A program made the translations under genes and the position numbers. From assembly GCA_009103225.1 (NCBI GenBank), contig RHPI01001965.1, positions 432,037 through 496,036 on the forward strand: a DNA stretch of 64,000 bases. The letters are read 5' to 3'. Source of the DNA: Chlorokybus atmophyticus. Taxonomy: Eukaryota > Streptophyta > Chlorokybophyceae > Chlorokybales > Chlorokybaceae. This document shows positions 48,664 through 61,164 of the stretch, one piece after another; position 1 is the stretch's first letter, and every line of letters begins with the position of its first letter. The notes beneath the pieces were generated by a model that worked only from the letters and a program-made list of their open reading frames with translations, was not told the DNA's origin and searched no databases.

Positions 48664-48969
48664 TGTGTGTCTGTGTGACCAGAGGCGTGCGTGTGTGTAG
48701 ACAGGGTCAGAGCACTGCATGCAGCCTACACTTGCTTCTTGAGCTGAGAAGTGTGTGTATGAATTTGTGGACAAGAAGAGACTGCGGCTGTGCTGGACCA
48801 TGTGCATGCACTCACACACCATGCCAGCGCAGTCCCGGAGGCTTCATGTCTGCATGCTTGCGTGCATCCGCATGCAACCACAACTTGATGAACTCAACTA
48901 CGCTCGTGCCATTGCCAGGCAAGGGAGGGGGGAGTCAGCTCTCTTTCTTCCATTATTTCCTGTCCCACC

Positions 48970-49593
<624 letters not shown>

Positions 49594-51697
49594 AGACTCA
49601 CAGCTATGCTACATGCTACAAGTGTTAGTTAGCATGCATCCTCTCACACATGCACTCCCTTTCCCTTGAGATCATTACCTCCTCCTGTGCTAGTTGGCCC
49701 CATGCATTTGTGGACATTGTTCTCTTGCACAACATTACCATTTTACTACAACGGGTACGGTACCTGTTGGATTGCTTAGCCAGCTGCTGCTAAATTCTGA
49801 GTAGCATTACCAACCTGTGTTGCTTGCTTTGCAAATGATGTTGGATATGATTAGTATATGGTATGCTACACTTGCAGGCGGATTGCATGCACGCAAATAG
49901 CATGTCAGCGTACATATTGTTGCAAAAAGTGCATCAATATCAAGTAAACAATCGGTGTAGGGTGTGATGATATTGTAGCAGTAACTCTGCCAATTTCGCT
50001 CGTGCTGTGTAGCCGATAGTAATATTATGCTATTTCATTTTGGTCAATACTGCCTATACTAGCAGTATAACAGCTATTACGTACCATTACATGAGCGTAT
50101 ATGTGTGTTGTATATAAGTGCAAAGGCTGCTGGTCATCGTAACTTAATGCTTAGTGATACATGAAACTCAAGTACACAACACATCAACATGCTGTGTGCA
50201 TCATCGGTAGAAGTACGTGCAAGTGTGCGACGCGACAAATATACATATGCGCACAAGTACACAAGCATGATAACTGCGCAAACAAGACGCGCGTGCGCTG
50301 TTCAAGTTGCGTTACACTTAGACTGCAAGCTAGCAAGCTAGCAATTGTGTGGTTGTGTCTACAATGCTGGTTGTGGATAATCATTGTAACACATCAATTC
50401 ACATGTCACACACCTCCTGGTATTGGGCAACCCATCGAGGCCGTCCACAGCTACCGCTGCGAGCGCGCCATGTAGCGAGTCCACTTCACCTTGTGGCACA
50501 CAGCAGCAACATTTGCCATCATGAATATGGTATGTTGTGCGTATGCTTACTGCTAGCTAACACTGCTATGACTGCTATGACACGGTGTGTGTGTGTGCGT
50601 GCGCGTGTGCGTGTGCGTGCGTGCGCGTGCGTGTGCGTGTGCGTGTTTGTGTGTCTGCATATCTCTGTGTGTAGGCAGAGAGTACGAATTCGCTGAATTG
50701 CACATTGCGTGCGTGCATGCTTGTCACGCTCACACGCGGTGCCAGTACCATGCCACAACACCTTGAATACAGCCACACACAGTTTGTGTGTTAGCGTATA
50801 TCCATGTAGCGACACATTAGCTATTATACACATGAATCAAAGCATGCACAGTAGCGCACATTCATGTGGCGACACACATGAGCAGTTGCGTTCATAGATT
50901 AGCACGCACAGGCAGTTTGTTTATGAGCGTAACTAGTGAGCATGCTAGCGCAACAGCATCCACACCAATATCATTCACACTGACACCATGTCATATGCGC
51001 ATGTACACAATAACCTCACATGCACAGCACACTTGTCAACAACAACGTACACTAATGTGCAATGTGCACAACGTGCACATTGTGCTTCTCTACCACGTGT
51101 ACGTAACTGTTCCACATAGCCCCACTCCTACCATGCCACACAGCGTGCGTGCGTGCGTGCGCGCGCGTGTACAGACAAACAAGCACGTGGGTTGATCTCC
51201 AGCGCCAGCGGGGTTGGTTGCCACGCTTGTCCTATGCCACATGATGCAGCACTCTTCACTGACTTCAACACAACAAGCTTGCGTGTGACGCAGCAGGTAG
51301 CCCACAACCAGCTGCAAGCCGCTGGAGACTCATCCAGACATCCTTTTGGAATGGTAAGAGAGAGGAGTATGCGCATGCAAGCAAAGAGTGTCAATGTGCC
51401 TCCCCCCCCTTTTTAAGTACCAACACAGTCGCATGGTGTGCACCGGTTGTGTGGAGTGCCAACATATGTTACACGGTGTAAATACACTAAGTACACTATG
51501 ATTAGCAACTAGTTCAAGATATTTTCACTGGACAGTCACATGCAGGTACAATACGCATGTACTTCAACCACTTACCCGGAGCATGTTGCCCCGTTCACCA
51601 AAAGAGCAGCATGAGCATTCCTTCCCTCTGTTTTTGCAATACGCATGCGTGCGCAACAACGCACACGCACACTCTTGCATGTGCGCTCGCAATCTGT

Positions 51698-51761
<64 letters not shown>

Positions 51762-52795
51762 GCCTTGTCGCGTCTGGGCATCGCACGGCACTGGGGGGCT
51801 GCCAGTGTGGGAGTGAGCGGACGGGTGGTTGTACACGCACACGCACATGGAGAGGTGGGCACGCACAGTAAGCACACACAACATACTGACGGCGAATGTT
51901 GGGGTGCGTGTGCCACATAGCACACACATGCAAACACGTGCACACGTGGGCATGTGGGCACGCGTATGCCACAGGGTGCAGCCTGCAGGGCATTTGACGG
52001 CGGTTGCTGCGGACCACTTTGGTGGTGCTGCGTGACACTGCTTGAGAGGGCGGCATAGCCAGGTGTGTGACAATGTGGAGTCAATATGTTGTTTGTTACA
52101 GAGACATCGACAACCAACAACACTCTGAGCACAGATGCGCACAAGCTCAGCTGGCAGACCAATCAAATCACATACGTGCGTGCGTGCGTGCGTGCGTGCG
52201 TGCGTGAGCTGCACGGTGGCAGTGCACTCTTGTCTCATAAATGCACACATGCAAATACGACCAAACCCCTCCCAAACAGACTTTCTACGGGAGGTTTGGC
52301 GGGCCTAGCGGGCTCACAACCACCGGCTGGCGTGCACGTGTCATGTCGTCGACCGGATACCCGGTGGCCATCGTGGCCCAAGTGCGTGTAACTGTTGCGT
52401 GCGTGCGTATGTGTGACACAGTGTCTACGAACATGCGCGTGTGCGTATGCAACGGCCAAATTCAGTGACCATCACCAGTCACCCACCATTGTTGACACTT
52501 ACAACAACCCGGCCACTGCCTTCCCCCAGCAGGTCGGCGTGCCCTGTTCGTCGCTCGCTCGCAATCATGTATATAGTAAAGATGCAATGATTGTGCACAC
52601 ATCCTTGCGCGCATGCTCTCGTGTGCATTCACGTGTGCCTCAAGACAAGCAAGCAATCTTGTTACGGCATTTGAAGAATCGTTGAGTCAATCCAACGTGC
52701 ATGCACAAACCACGAGTACATTGTGAAGAACTTCAAATACACCGTTTGTAATCCATACGGCTGTAATCAAATCAACAAACCATGGTGTGCAGTAG
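49594..52795. other. Gene-free repeat-rich stretch
   Basis: No gene model holds. Simple repeats: (GT/GC)n at about 50583-50657, (TG)n at 51703-51757, and (TGCG)n at about 52170-52206. Many acacac/gtgtgt half-repeats account for the His-Thr and Cys-Val frames seen on both strands. Confidence 0.6.
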
Positions 52796-53189
52796 TTAGT
52801 CTACGTACGCGTGCACCACAACGGCCACGGCGGGAACAGCCACGTATAGGCAGGCCTGGCCGCCGCGCCCACACCCACCCAGAGCACCCAACTGATGGGG
52901 GACAGCGGCTATGCTCATGAGTCGGCTAAGGTGGTGGGAAAACTTTCTAGCCATCGCGCGACCAATGGCGCTGAGTAAGGTGCTTACAACATGCACGTCA
53001 CGAAGTCGCGTACGTGCTCCACTCTCGGCAGGCTTCTGGTATGGAAACGCGTCACTAACCAACAGGTTGCAAAGGGGACTAGCTGGTTGTCGTTGTCCCC
53101 GCAGTTTGCGTTCATGTTGAATACGCCAACACGCAGATCTTACAGTTTTGATAGCAGGGGCAGACTGCATGCAATGTCCTTGCGGTAGA

Positions 53190-53414
53190 TAAATGCTGTC
53201 GTGCCTGGGAGAGTCGAGGGTCACACTATCTCGCACAGGTGTAGGAAAGGATGTGCTCGCTGGACATGCTACTGCACCGCGCTGTAGCCAGTTGGCAAAG
53301 GCAAAACACAACCCCGCTCCTATGGTGGCAAGCCCCACCGGAGCTTGTCCACTCATCAAGGCAGTGGTCATGTGATGGTCTCCACACTTGTGTACATGCT
53401 GTGCTGTAGGACAC
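53190..53414. repeat. Dispersed repeat, copy 1
   Basis: The block starting gctgtcgtgcctgggagagtcgagggtcac and ending gtgtacatgctgtgctgtaggacaca recurs at 54033-54270. The minus-strand frame over it (GQAPVGLATIG, FAFANWLQ, RDSVTLDSPRHDS) is also conserved in the second copy, so it may once have coded. Confidence 0.85.
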
Positions 53415-54029
53415 AGAGTCAACAAGCCACTACTATAGGTAGCGCTGTTCACACAGTTTGTTGCATGAGTCGAAATGGAATATTGTTAAGTAGTGAGGTG
53501 ATTGAGCACACAACTTGTGGATGCTATGCTCTGACTTGTGCCCGCAAGCACACCGCAACCAAGCACACCAAGTCTGGAGCAATGACAAGCACAGCGCACA
53601 CGAGCATGCACAGGCTCTTATACGGCGGAGGAATTCATGAAACCGAGACGGCGTGTTCACAGTTTAAGTCTTTTCACAAGCTCTGGGGTCAGAGTTTCTC
53701 CCTCACAGTGTCACCAACTGATCCGGTGAACACCGTGACTACTTAACAATCCAAATGATGATTGTTCAGGCCATCAGCTAACGGTTATTTTGAGGCTACT
53801 CTTTAAGAATTCCCCAACTCGATGTGGAACGTGACTTATATCTGAACTCGTAGCTGAACAGCTATGCATGGTACCTATGTTTGAGTCGGCTGGGGTCATG
53901 AGCTAGTCTAAAGTCATGATCTAACTTATGATCAGTTGCGCGCGCGGGTTTTCATGCCAACAGGCCCGACCTTGGCAGGGTCTGTATGTAGGCATGCCCG
54001 ATGAAGGCTAGCATGCGGGGCCAAATGGC

Positions 54030-54275
54030 ATGACTGCTGTCGTGCTGGGGAGAGTCGAGGGTCACGCTGTCTCGCACAGCTATATGAAGGATGTGCTCAC
54101 TGGATATGCCACCGCAGCGCGCTGTTGGCAGCCAGTTGGCAAAAGCAAAAGACAACCCCGGAGGAGCGGCTTCCATGGTGCCAAGCCCCACCGGAGCTTG
54201 TCCACCAATCACAGAAGTGGTCATGAGGAGTTGGTCTCCACACTAGTGTACATGCTGTGCTGTAGGACACACATT
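54030..54275. repeat. Dispersed repeat, copy 2
   Basis: Direct-orientation partner of 53190-53414 with scattered substitutions and small indels. On the minus strand GQAPVGLGTME, SFAFANWL and RDSVTLDSPQHDS match the first copy. Confidence 0.85.
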
Positions 54276-57200
54276 CAACAAGCCACCCCCTGACTTATGT
54301 GGACATGGCATGTCATACACTGTCAGTCGTACAATAGTGCCAGACAGCGCTGCTGATTAGGCTATTCCGTCTCTCGGTAGAACAATTAAACCACAGCAAG
54401 GGCTGGTCTCAAGTCCTTCCTTGGTAGAGCATGTATTCGAGGCGTAAGAGGACTAGTGATCAATGCACTTACGGGCTATGTTGCTTCACACACTGTTATG
54501 TACTCTCCTTTGCTAAGCTGCTGAAAGCATCATATGCTTAAAGGTAGGCTATGCAAAGCACACCACAAGCACTTCACATGCTCATGAAGCAGAAGCCTTA
54601 CACAACTTGACTTACCACTATGTGCAGATACTCAAAAGTTGTAACATGAGACACACACTTACCTGCCCGTGTATGTCACATACTTGTGCACACGCACAAG
54701 AACTTCTTCACAACAGACCACGGTGCAGCACCTTGATCAAGGAATGATGGAGAGGATGCACAGCAAGCCCTCCACTCAGCTCACACACACCCACGCACAC
54801 CCCACTCATGTGCAAGGGTGGCACGGACACTACACCCCAATTGGGATGAGAGGGAGAGCCCCTTAAACAACCGAACTAGGCACACCCACACACAGGAGTC
54901 AAGTATGCACATGCTCAGCTGCCTCAACACTTGTTGAGGCCGTTTATACACCCTCTCTTTGCTGCTCTCTGACCTATAACAACCAAGTCCAAGGCTACTT
55001 GCCTTGTCATGGCTGCGTTGACCTCTACTCATGCCTCGGAGCTGCCACATCAGCCCTAGGACATCTTGTCAACGCCCAAGACTGATCACACATCAGCATC
55101 GGACATTGTGAACGCCCAAGACTGGTCACATCAGTTTAGGACCTCATACATATACATACATTTGCATACAACATAGACATATGCATACACATGAATACAT
55201 CACTCATATCCGCACATATCAAACCGCGGACATCTGCATGCATATGCAACCATATGAATATACATGCGGACATATGACACCCACCAGCCCTGAGTTTGCT
55301 AGTTGACAGTGCCTTTGTGTAGCTGCAATGCCCTTGCACACAAAGTGCACAAGAAGAACGAACTTCATGAGCACATGTGCCAAATACTACACAACTTGAC
55401 TACCCGGAATCCTCACTTAGTTCTTCTCACTTACCACATAAGTAACAAACATGAGAGTGACTTTTGCCAGCCCTTTAAGTGTGACAAAGTGAGACACCCT
55501 GTCTTACAAGCCTGACGTTACACGCCTCCGAAGGTTGCTTGAAAGCACTATCGAACTAGAATAGTGCGCTGTACAGTATGTATGTTTGTAGCACGTAACA
55601 GTATGCAGTACAATTGAAAATATATACGGACATGATGTTGATCGCTGAAGAGACATGTTGTAAGGCTGACCACCTAGGGCTTTTCAACAACTTAGTTAGA
55701 TAATGCAACCGAGCACCAGCATACATGTGCACACTACCAGTCATGCAATAGTGTATTAAACAAATCATTTATCGGTCTCTAAGTAGAACCGTCACTGCAG
55801 CGGATGGTGTTAAGTTCTATTGTATGAGGAAGGCTCCCAAAGACGCACCCGTGAGGAAGCCTGTCCTCCAGTTGTTCTTCGCTCCACAGAACACCACCTC
55901 AATGTGACGTTTACCACTCAGTGCCAGTTAATGCACTAATGCACACCGAAGCGCCGTCGCTTATGCAAGGGACCGCGAGGACGTAGAGTCCACTCGCAGC
56001 ACACAACCAACACTGCCGTATGCAAGTGGCATGCACACTCATGCTTGAGAATGCAGTATGCCCCTAAAAGCATGCGGCCACACATGCACACATGTGCAAG
56101 GCTATTGTGCATGCTCATATGCCATGCACACCCTCAACATACAAGAGGCATACACATACACCAACAGTGTATAAGGCTACAGCATGCACATACATATGCA
56201 TGCACACTTACAAGTGTGTAAGGCTATCGCATGCACATACACATGCATGCACACTTAGCAGTACACAAGGGCAGAACCAGCTGGGCAGGGGTTGTCCACA
56301 ACAGCAAGTAGTTAAGGAAGACCACCAACAACACCAGCTGTAGCAGGAAGAGGGAGGCCTACTCTTCAGTGCAGGCGTCAACCTCAACATAAACACGCCA
56401 AACCCTAGCTAGAACACTTAGAAACGCCCCACACAGGTGGGTAAGGAAAGCCCTTTGAACAGTTTAGCCAAGCACCCCAAACACACAGCAAGTAAGCACA
56501 AGGCTGAGTCCAACAAAACTCCCAACACCCTGCTGGCCTAGCTTGTTAATACTCCTCCCTGTTGCCTTCCCACTTGGCCACATGTGAGCTGAAAAGCCAT
56601 CAACGCCTTTTCGCCCACACTGTGCTGACACATCAAATTCTCTTAGCCATACAGGTCTCCAAGAGGTATCAGCATATGCCACTGGCATATGCCAACATGG
56701 TGCGACACATCACCTCAACCATGCTTAACAATTTCTACCACACACATTACACTGTGACACATGTCTCATCAACCCCACATGTCTCATTAGCAACCAGCTG
56801 ATGGCATGTACACTGACCAACTCTATGCAAGTTGCTTATCATTGCCTTGTACAGTTCATCTTGCCGCAGGCTTGTGAGCACAAGGACTGACTGTATGAGC
56901 GAACCACTTAGGTACCGCACACACCCAAGCAGTTAAACTCCCATATAATCATGCTGTCCATATAGCAGCCTAACAGCGAGCATGCCTTGCCTGTAAAACG
57001 TGACAAACCGCCTAACATAGAGCAGAGGGAAGCCTTGAAGGCCCCTTCAACAGCTATCGCCAAGCACCCCTGACACAGTAGTAAGCATAACGAGTCCCAC
57101 TCGTAATTGTCTGGACACTGCCAGCAACCTCTTTATATACTTATAAGCAATGCCTTCCCACTTGGCCGCGTATTGGCCGAGTAGCACCGTACCGACTAAG

Positions 57201-57800
57201 TGCTGTAAGATCTACACGTGCTGACCTCAGTTATGTGCTCCGCCATCTCGGGCTGTAGCACAACCAGTCAAGTACATCACGTGACTGATCAATATCTGCT
57301 CGTCTTTGAGCACTCGTATGCGGATGATACCAACCCGGGGTTGTCCAGACATGAGGCAACAGAGCATGTGAGTGCATACTGATTGGCCCTGTGCTGACTC
57401 CTCTTCATACTTGTTCAATCCCTTGCCTAGGCCCTTGGTATAAAAGGCTGGATACAAACCGGAATCCACTGTGCATTGTGCACACATCGGAAGCCGCAGT
57501 CTTCTGCAACCAATTGTCAAGCTATGCTATAGCAAGCAACACGTGAGAACGAGTAAAGCCTTGCCTCTTAAGCGTGACACATATATACTATGCACACAAC
57601 AAAGAATAAGTCATACATGTGTATATATTATGCACATGCTACGCCTAATGGGATCGTTGTAGCATACATACCTTATATATCATACAAGACTACATCATTG
57701 TATTAAACACGGTACATGTAATTTATACATACACGTATATAAACGATTATATACACGTATATATATAATGCATCTGTAATATATTTGCTCATTACTACAT
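54276..57800. other. Repeat-rich DNA with promoter-like blocks, no gene
   Basis: Several related blocks (about 54850-55010, 56440-56600, 57010-57200 and 57290-57480) share phrases such as agcc-ctt-aaca, caagcacccc and ccttcccacttggcc. Some end in TATA-like stretches (tataaaagg at about 57440), so they may be diverged solo LTRs. Partial tandems of a gcatgcacatacatatgcatgcacac unit lie at about 56115-56255. No ORF has a recognisable domain. Confidence 0.45.
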
Positions 57801-58834
57801 TGAAAAAATGTGTGCGTATATCTACATATATTTGTGTATATATGTGTATGTGTGTGTGTATGAATATATATTTACACGTGACAGCGCACAATGTGCATAT
57901 CCACATCCATCAAGTATATGGTGGAGGCATATACTACTTTTGAAGATTCTGAGAATACTAGAAGGGCACACAAGTGCATACATGGATCACAGATTGGCAG
58001 CGGAGCCAACCGACGCTCACGGGTGCGGCGCTCGCTGCGCCGACGACAGCAAAGCCGCGTTCTAGGCAATGTCTCAGGTGCTGCAATGCTTACAACGATA
58101 CCACCCTTATCAAGAACATACAACTCGCCACGAGCAACGGAAGTGGCAATGCCATGTGGGCGGCGGCGGCGGCGGCAGCGGCGCGCGCGCGGGTAAGGGC
58201 CTTGGCGAAGGGTGCTGTGTGTGGTCGGGTGGTGCCTAGACGGCATTGGGCTGTCTCAAGCTCACAGCCAGCAACAAGGTCATCACCGACACCGCCACCG
58301 CCTATCCTGCCGCACAGCAAGCCCGCCTTTGGGGTAGGCGCATGCTAGTTCACGCCTTCCATATTGGGGTGCATGCCTTGACCTTCTGTCTGCGAATCAA
58401 CAACTGTTGCCATTGCTGTCCTGAGAGCTGCCTCAAAAACTAGTGCTTGCTCTGGTCCAGTGACAAGTCTGTCGTTGCAATGTTGAGACTGTTTGCTCAT
58501 AGTCAATAGTCAATCGCTGAGGTTTGGAATAAGCTGATACGTGTGAGTGCGTGTGCAGCGTCTTGAGGCAGCGGGTGCGTTGGCTGTCTTGCTATCCGTT
58601 GCGTATGCTGCCACTCCCGGGACTAAGACGCACAGGTCAGTCTTTGCAATGCATTGCTTGCAGGTCTGTGTTTCTACTTTGTCCATGTAATTGTAGTGTC
58701 TACTTCATGCTTTGTACTTTTGATCTTGCTTTCCAAGTGTAGACCAAGTGTGCATGGACTTGCTTTGTATCAATTTGATTTAGTTGGCTATTGCTTTTTG
58801 TGATCAACCAGGTCGTTCATTTGGGTTGTGCGTG
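57801..58834. other. Upstream region of the dihydroorotate dehydrogenase gene
   Basis: It contains a (GGC)n tract (about 58157-58175), which produces Ala-rich frames. No independent gene is supported. The promoter of the downstream gene must lie at the right end; no TATA box was identified. Confidence 0.45.
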
Positions 58835-60732
58835 ATGGTAGTCATTACTTTGTTCTGTACTCGTTGGTTACTTCTGTGCTCACTCACTTTGCCCTTACCA
58901 ACTTCATCATCCATACTGCGTCGCCGCAGTGTTGTGTCGTTCTTCCTCTCGGACGCGCTGACCCCTCTCTTCCGTCTTCTTGACCCTGAGACCGCCCACA
59001 ACGCGGCCATCTGGCTGGCCGGACGCCGCCTGACGCCCCGCGAGCACCGACCTGACCCGCCCTCCCTGACCACGCGCGTGTGGGGAAGGGAGTTCAGCAA
59101 CCCCATCGGCCTGGCCGCGGGCTTCGACAAGGTTAGAGCACTTCGGTTACGTGCATGTTAGCATGCACGTGCGTGTGTGCGTGTGCTTGTCGGCGTGGGC
59201 GTGGGAACCACGGTGTGCGTGTGCACACATGCGGATGTACATACACGTGTGCGGGTGTGCCCGCACCTGTGCGTGCGCGTGCATGTGTGTATGCATGCAT
59301 CGCGTGTGCCCTGCTGAAGTGAATGTACTATGCAGAGTGCTGAGGCAATTGACGGCTTGCTGGGGGCCGGCTTTGGGTTCGTTGAGATCGGGTCCGTGAC
59401 CCCGCAGCCGCAGCCCGGCAACCCCAAGCCCCGCGTTTTCCGCATACCCGATGAGCGGTACGCCAACATTCCAACATGACCAACTTTGACTGCAAGTTTG
59501 TTATTGCTATGTGCCACACAATACAACATTCACCTCTTTGTGCAGGGCCGTGATCAATCGCTATGGGTTCAACAGCGATGGGGTCGACACGGTAGCGAAC
59601 AGGTTGCAGCAGTACAGAGGCAATGCGGTTGTCAAAAATAAGCCGACAATAGGCTTGCTCGGTGTTAACCTAGGCAAGAACAAGGCCACGGAGGATGCCG
59701 CGGCCGACTATGAACTGGGCGTGATGGCGCTTAGCAGGTTTGCGGACTACCTGGTGAGGACTGGTGCGTGTGAGTGTGCGCGTGCACGTGCGCATGTGAT
59801 GGTGTGGGTGTGGGTGCACGTATGCGTGTGCTTGTGGGTGTATGAACTTACCTTGTGATGCCCATACTCAACGTGTATTTAGTGGTTGTGCACTCTTTGT
59901 GCAGGTTGTGAATGTGTCGAGCCCGAACACTCCTGGTTTGAGGGCGCTGCAGGGAAGAGAGCAGCTGGAAAGCCTTGTTGAGCGAGTCAAGGTGAGAGTT
60001 TATCGGGATGGTGGGCAATGAGCGCGGGTGTGATATATGTGTGTTTTGTTGTTGTGTAGATTGCACGCGATGCCGCCTGTAAAGGCCAGCAAAAGCCGCC
60101 TTTGCTGGTGAAGATTGCACCCGACCTCACGCACGAGGACCTGCGCGACGTGGTGGCTGTAGCTTTGAGCCAAGGCATTGATGGCTTGGTAAGGAGGACC
60201 AATATGCAATTCAAGCCTCATGTGCTGCACCATTGCATGATATGTGGAGAACATGTGCATGTGGTTGATGTTATGTGCGTCTGTGTGCGTGCGCGCACAG
60301 ATTGTATCCAACACGACCATCGCACGGCCTAGTGAAATCCAGAAACACGCGCACGGCAATGAAGTGGGTGGGTTGAGCGGCACGCCGCTGCTCCAGCCCT
60401 CCACAGACGTGTTGAAAGAAGTGTACAGCTTGTCCAACGTGAGTGGCATTGTCCAACGTGAGTGGCATCAACATTGCTATGAATTCATATTTACACACAT
60501 TGACACCTCTGCGCAGGGCAAGATTCCTCTCATTGGCTGCGGCGGCGTGTCCACCGGCCGCGACGCGTACGCGAAGATCCGCGCGGGAGCCTCCCTCGTC
60601 CAGCTGTACACAGCCCTCGCGTACGAGGGGCTCGGCCTCGTCCCGCGCATCAAGCGCGAGCTAGCTGAGTGCCTTGCCGCTGACGGGTACGACAGCGTCG
60701 CGGAAGCTGTGGGAGCCGACTGCAGAAGGTGA
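58835..60732 (+). CDS. PYRD: Class 2 dihydroorotate dehydrogenase (mitochondrial, quinone-linked)
   Basis: It catalyses the fourth step of pyrimidine synthesis, oxidising dihydroorotate to orotate with FMN and passing electrons to ubiquinone at the inner mitochondrial membrane. Seven phase-consistent exons: 58835-59131, 59336-59457, 59546-59753, 59905-59991, 60060-60188, 60301-60438 and 60517-60732 (about 398 aa, normal length). The start at 58835 gives a hydrophobic anchor ([20 protein letters not shown]) before the family helix [16 protein letters not shown]. Signatures: [60 protein letters not shown] (the catalytic Ser of class 2), [33 protein letters not shown] and [15 protein letters not shown]. 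All expected residues are present. The tail faces the GH77 gene, which is convergent. Confidence 0.96.
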
Positions 60733-61164
60733 TGTTGAAGTTGAAGTTGAGGTGGATGTTGATTTGATATTCACTTGGTTGTAGCTGTTGGCCCTTGTTC
60801 AAAATGCAAAGGGAGTCATGTATGCTGGCGAGAGGTGTATCGAGTGACAAAGTGCACTACTATGTTTTGTTCCTTGATCACTCCCTCACACGCGCACTCA
60901 AATACACTGTGCGCGCGTGTGTGCACACGCAGATTACAAATTGACTGCATGCGCACACACACGCACGCATGCACAGCTAGTGTACATCTCAAAAATGGAT
61001 TATATATGATGCATCTTATATCTTATGCATTGCACCCCAAGCTCTGCTGCCAACAGCAACCACAGCTGCACATACATATCAATCACAACTTCACCTAGTA
61101 TACAACATCCAAAAAGCATATATAGAGTGGCGGCTGTGCCGCGCTTTGCTCTACTGGGCTTGTT
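60733..61164. other. Intergenic between convergent 3' ends
   Basis: Only 3' UTR sequence of the two flanking genes is expected here. A CA/CG-rich run is seen near 60885-60975. No gene is supported. Confidence 0.6.

Noticed and set aside
51564-52250. 228-aa Cys/His/Thr-rich frame on the minus strand
   Set aside because: Follows TG and ACAC simple sequence in two frames at once; no domain and no splice model.
52796-53452. 218-aa minus-strand ORF as a host gene
   Set aside because: Mostly covered by a dispersed repeat and has no known domain.
57872-58320. Minus-strand frames upstream of the dihydroorotate dehydrogenase gene
   Set aside because: Arg/Ala-rich translation of a GGC tract; no splice-consistent model.
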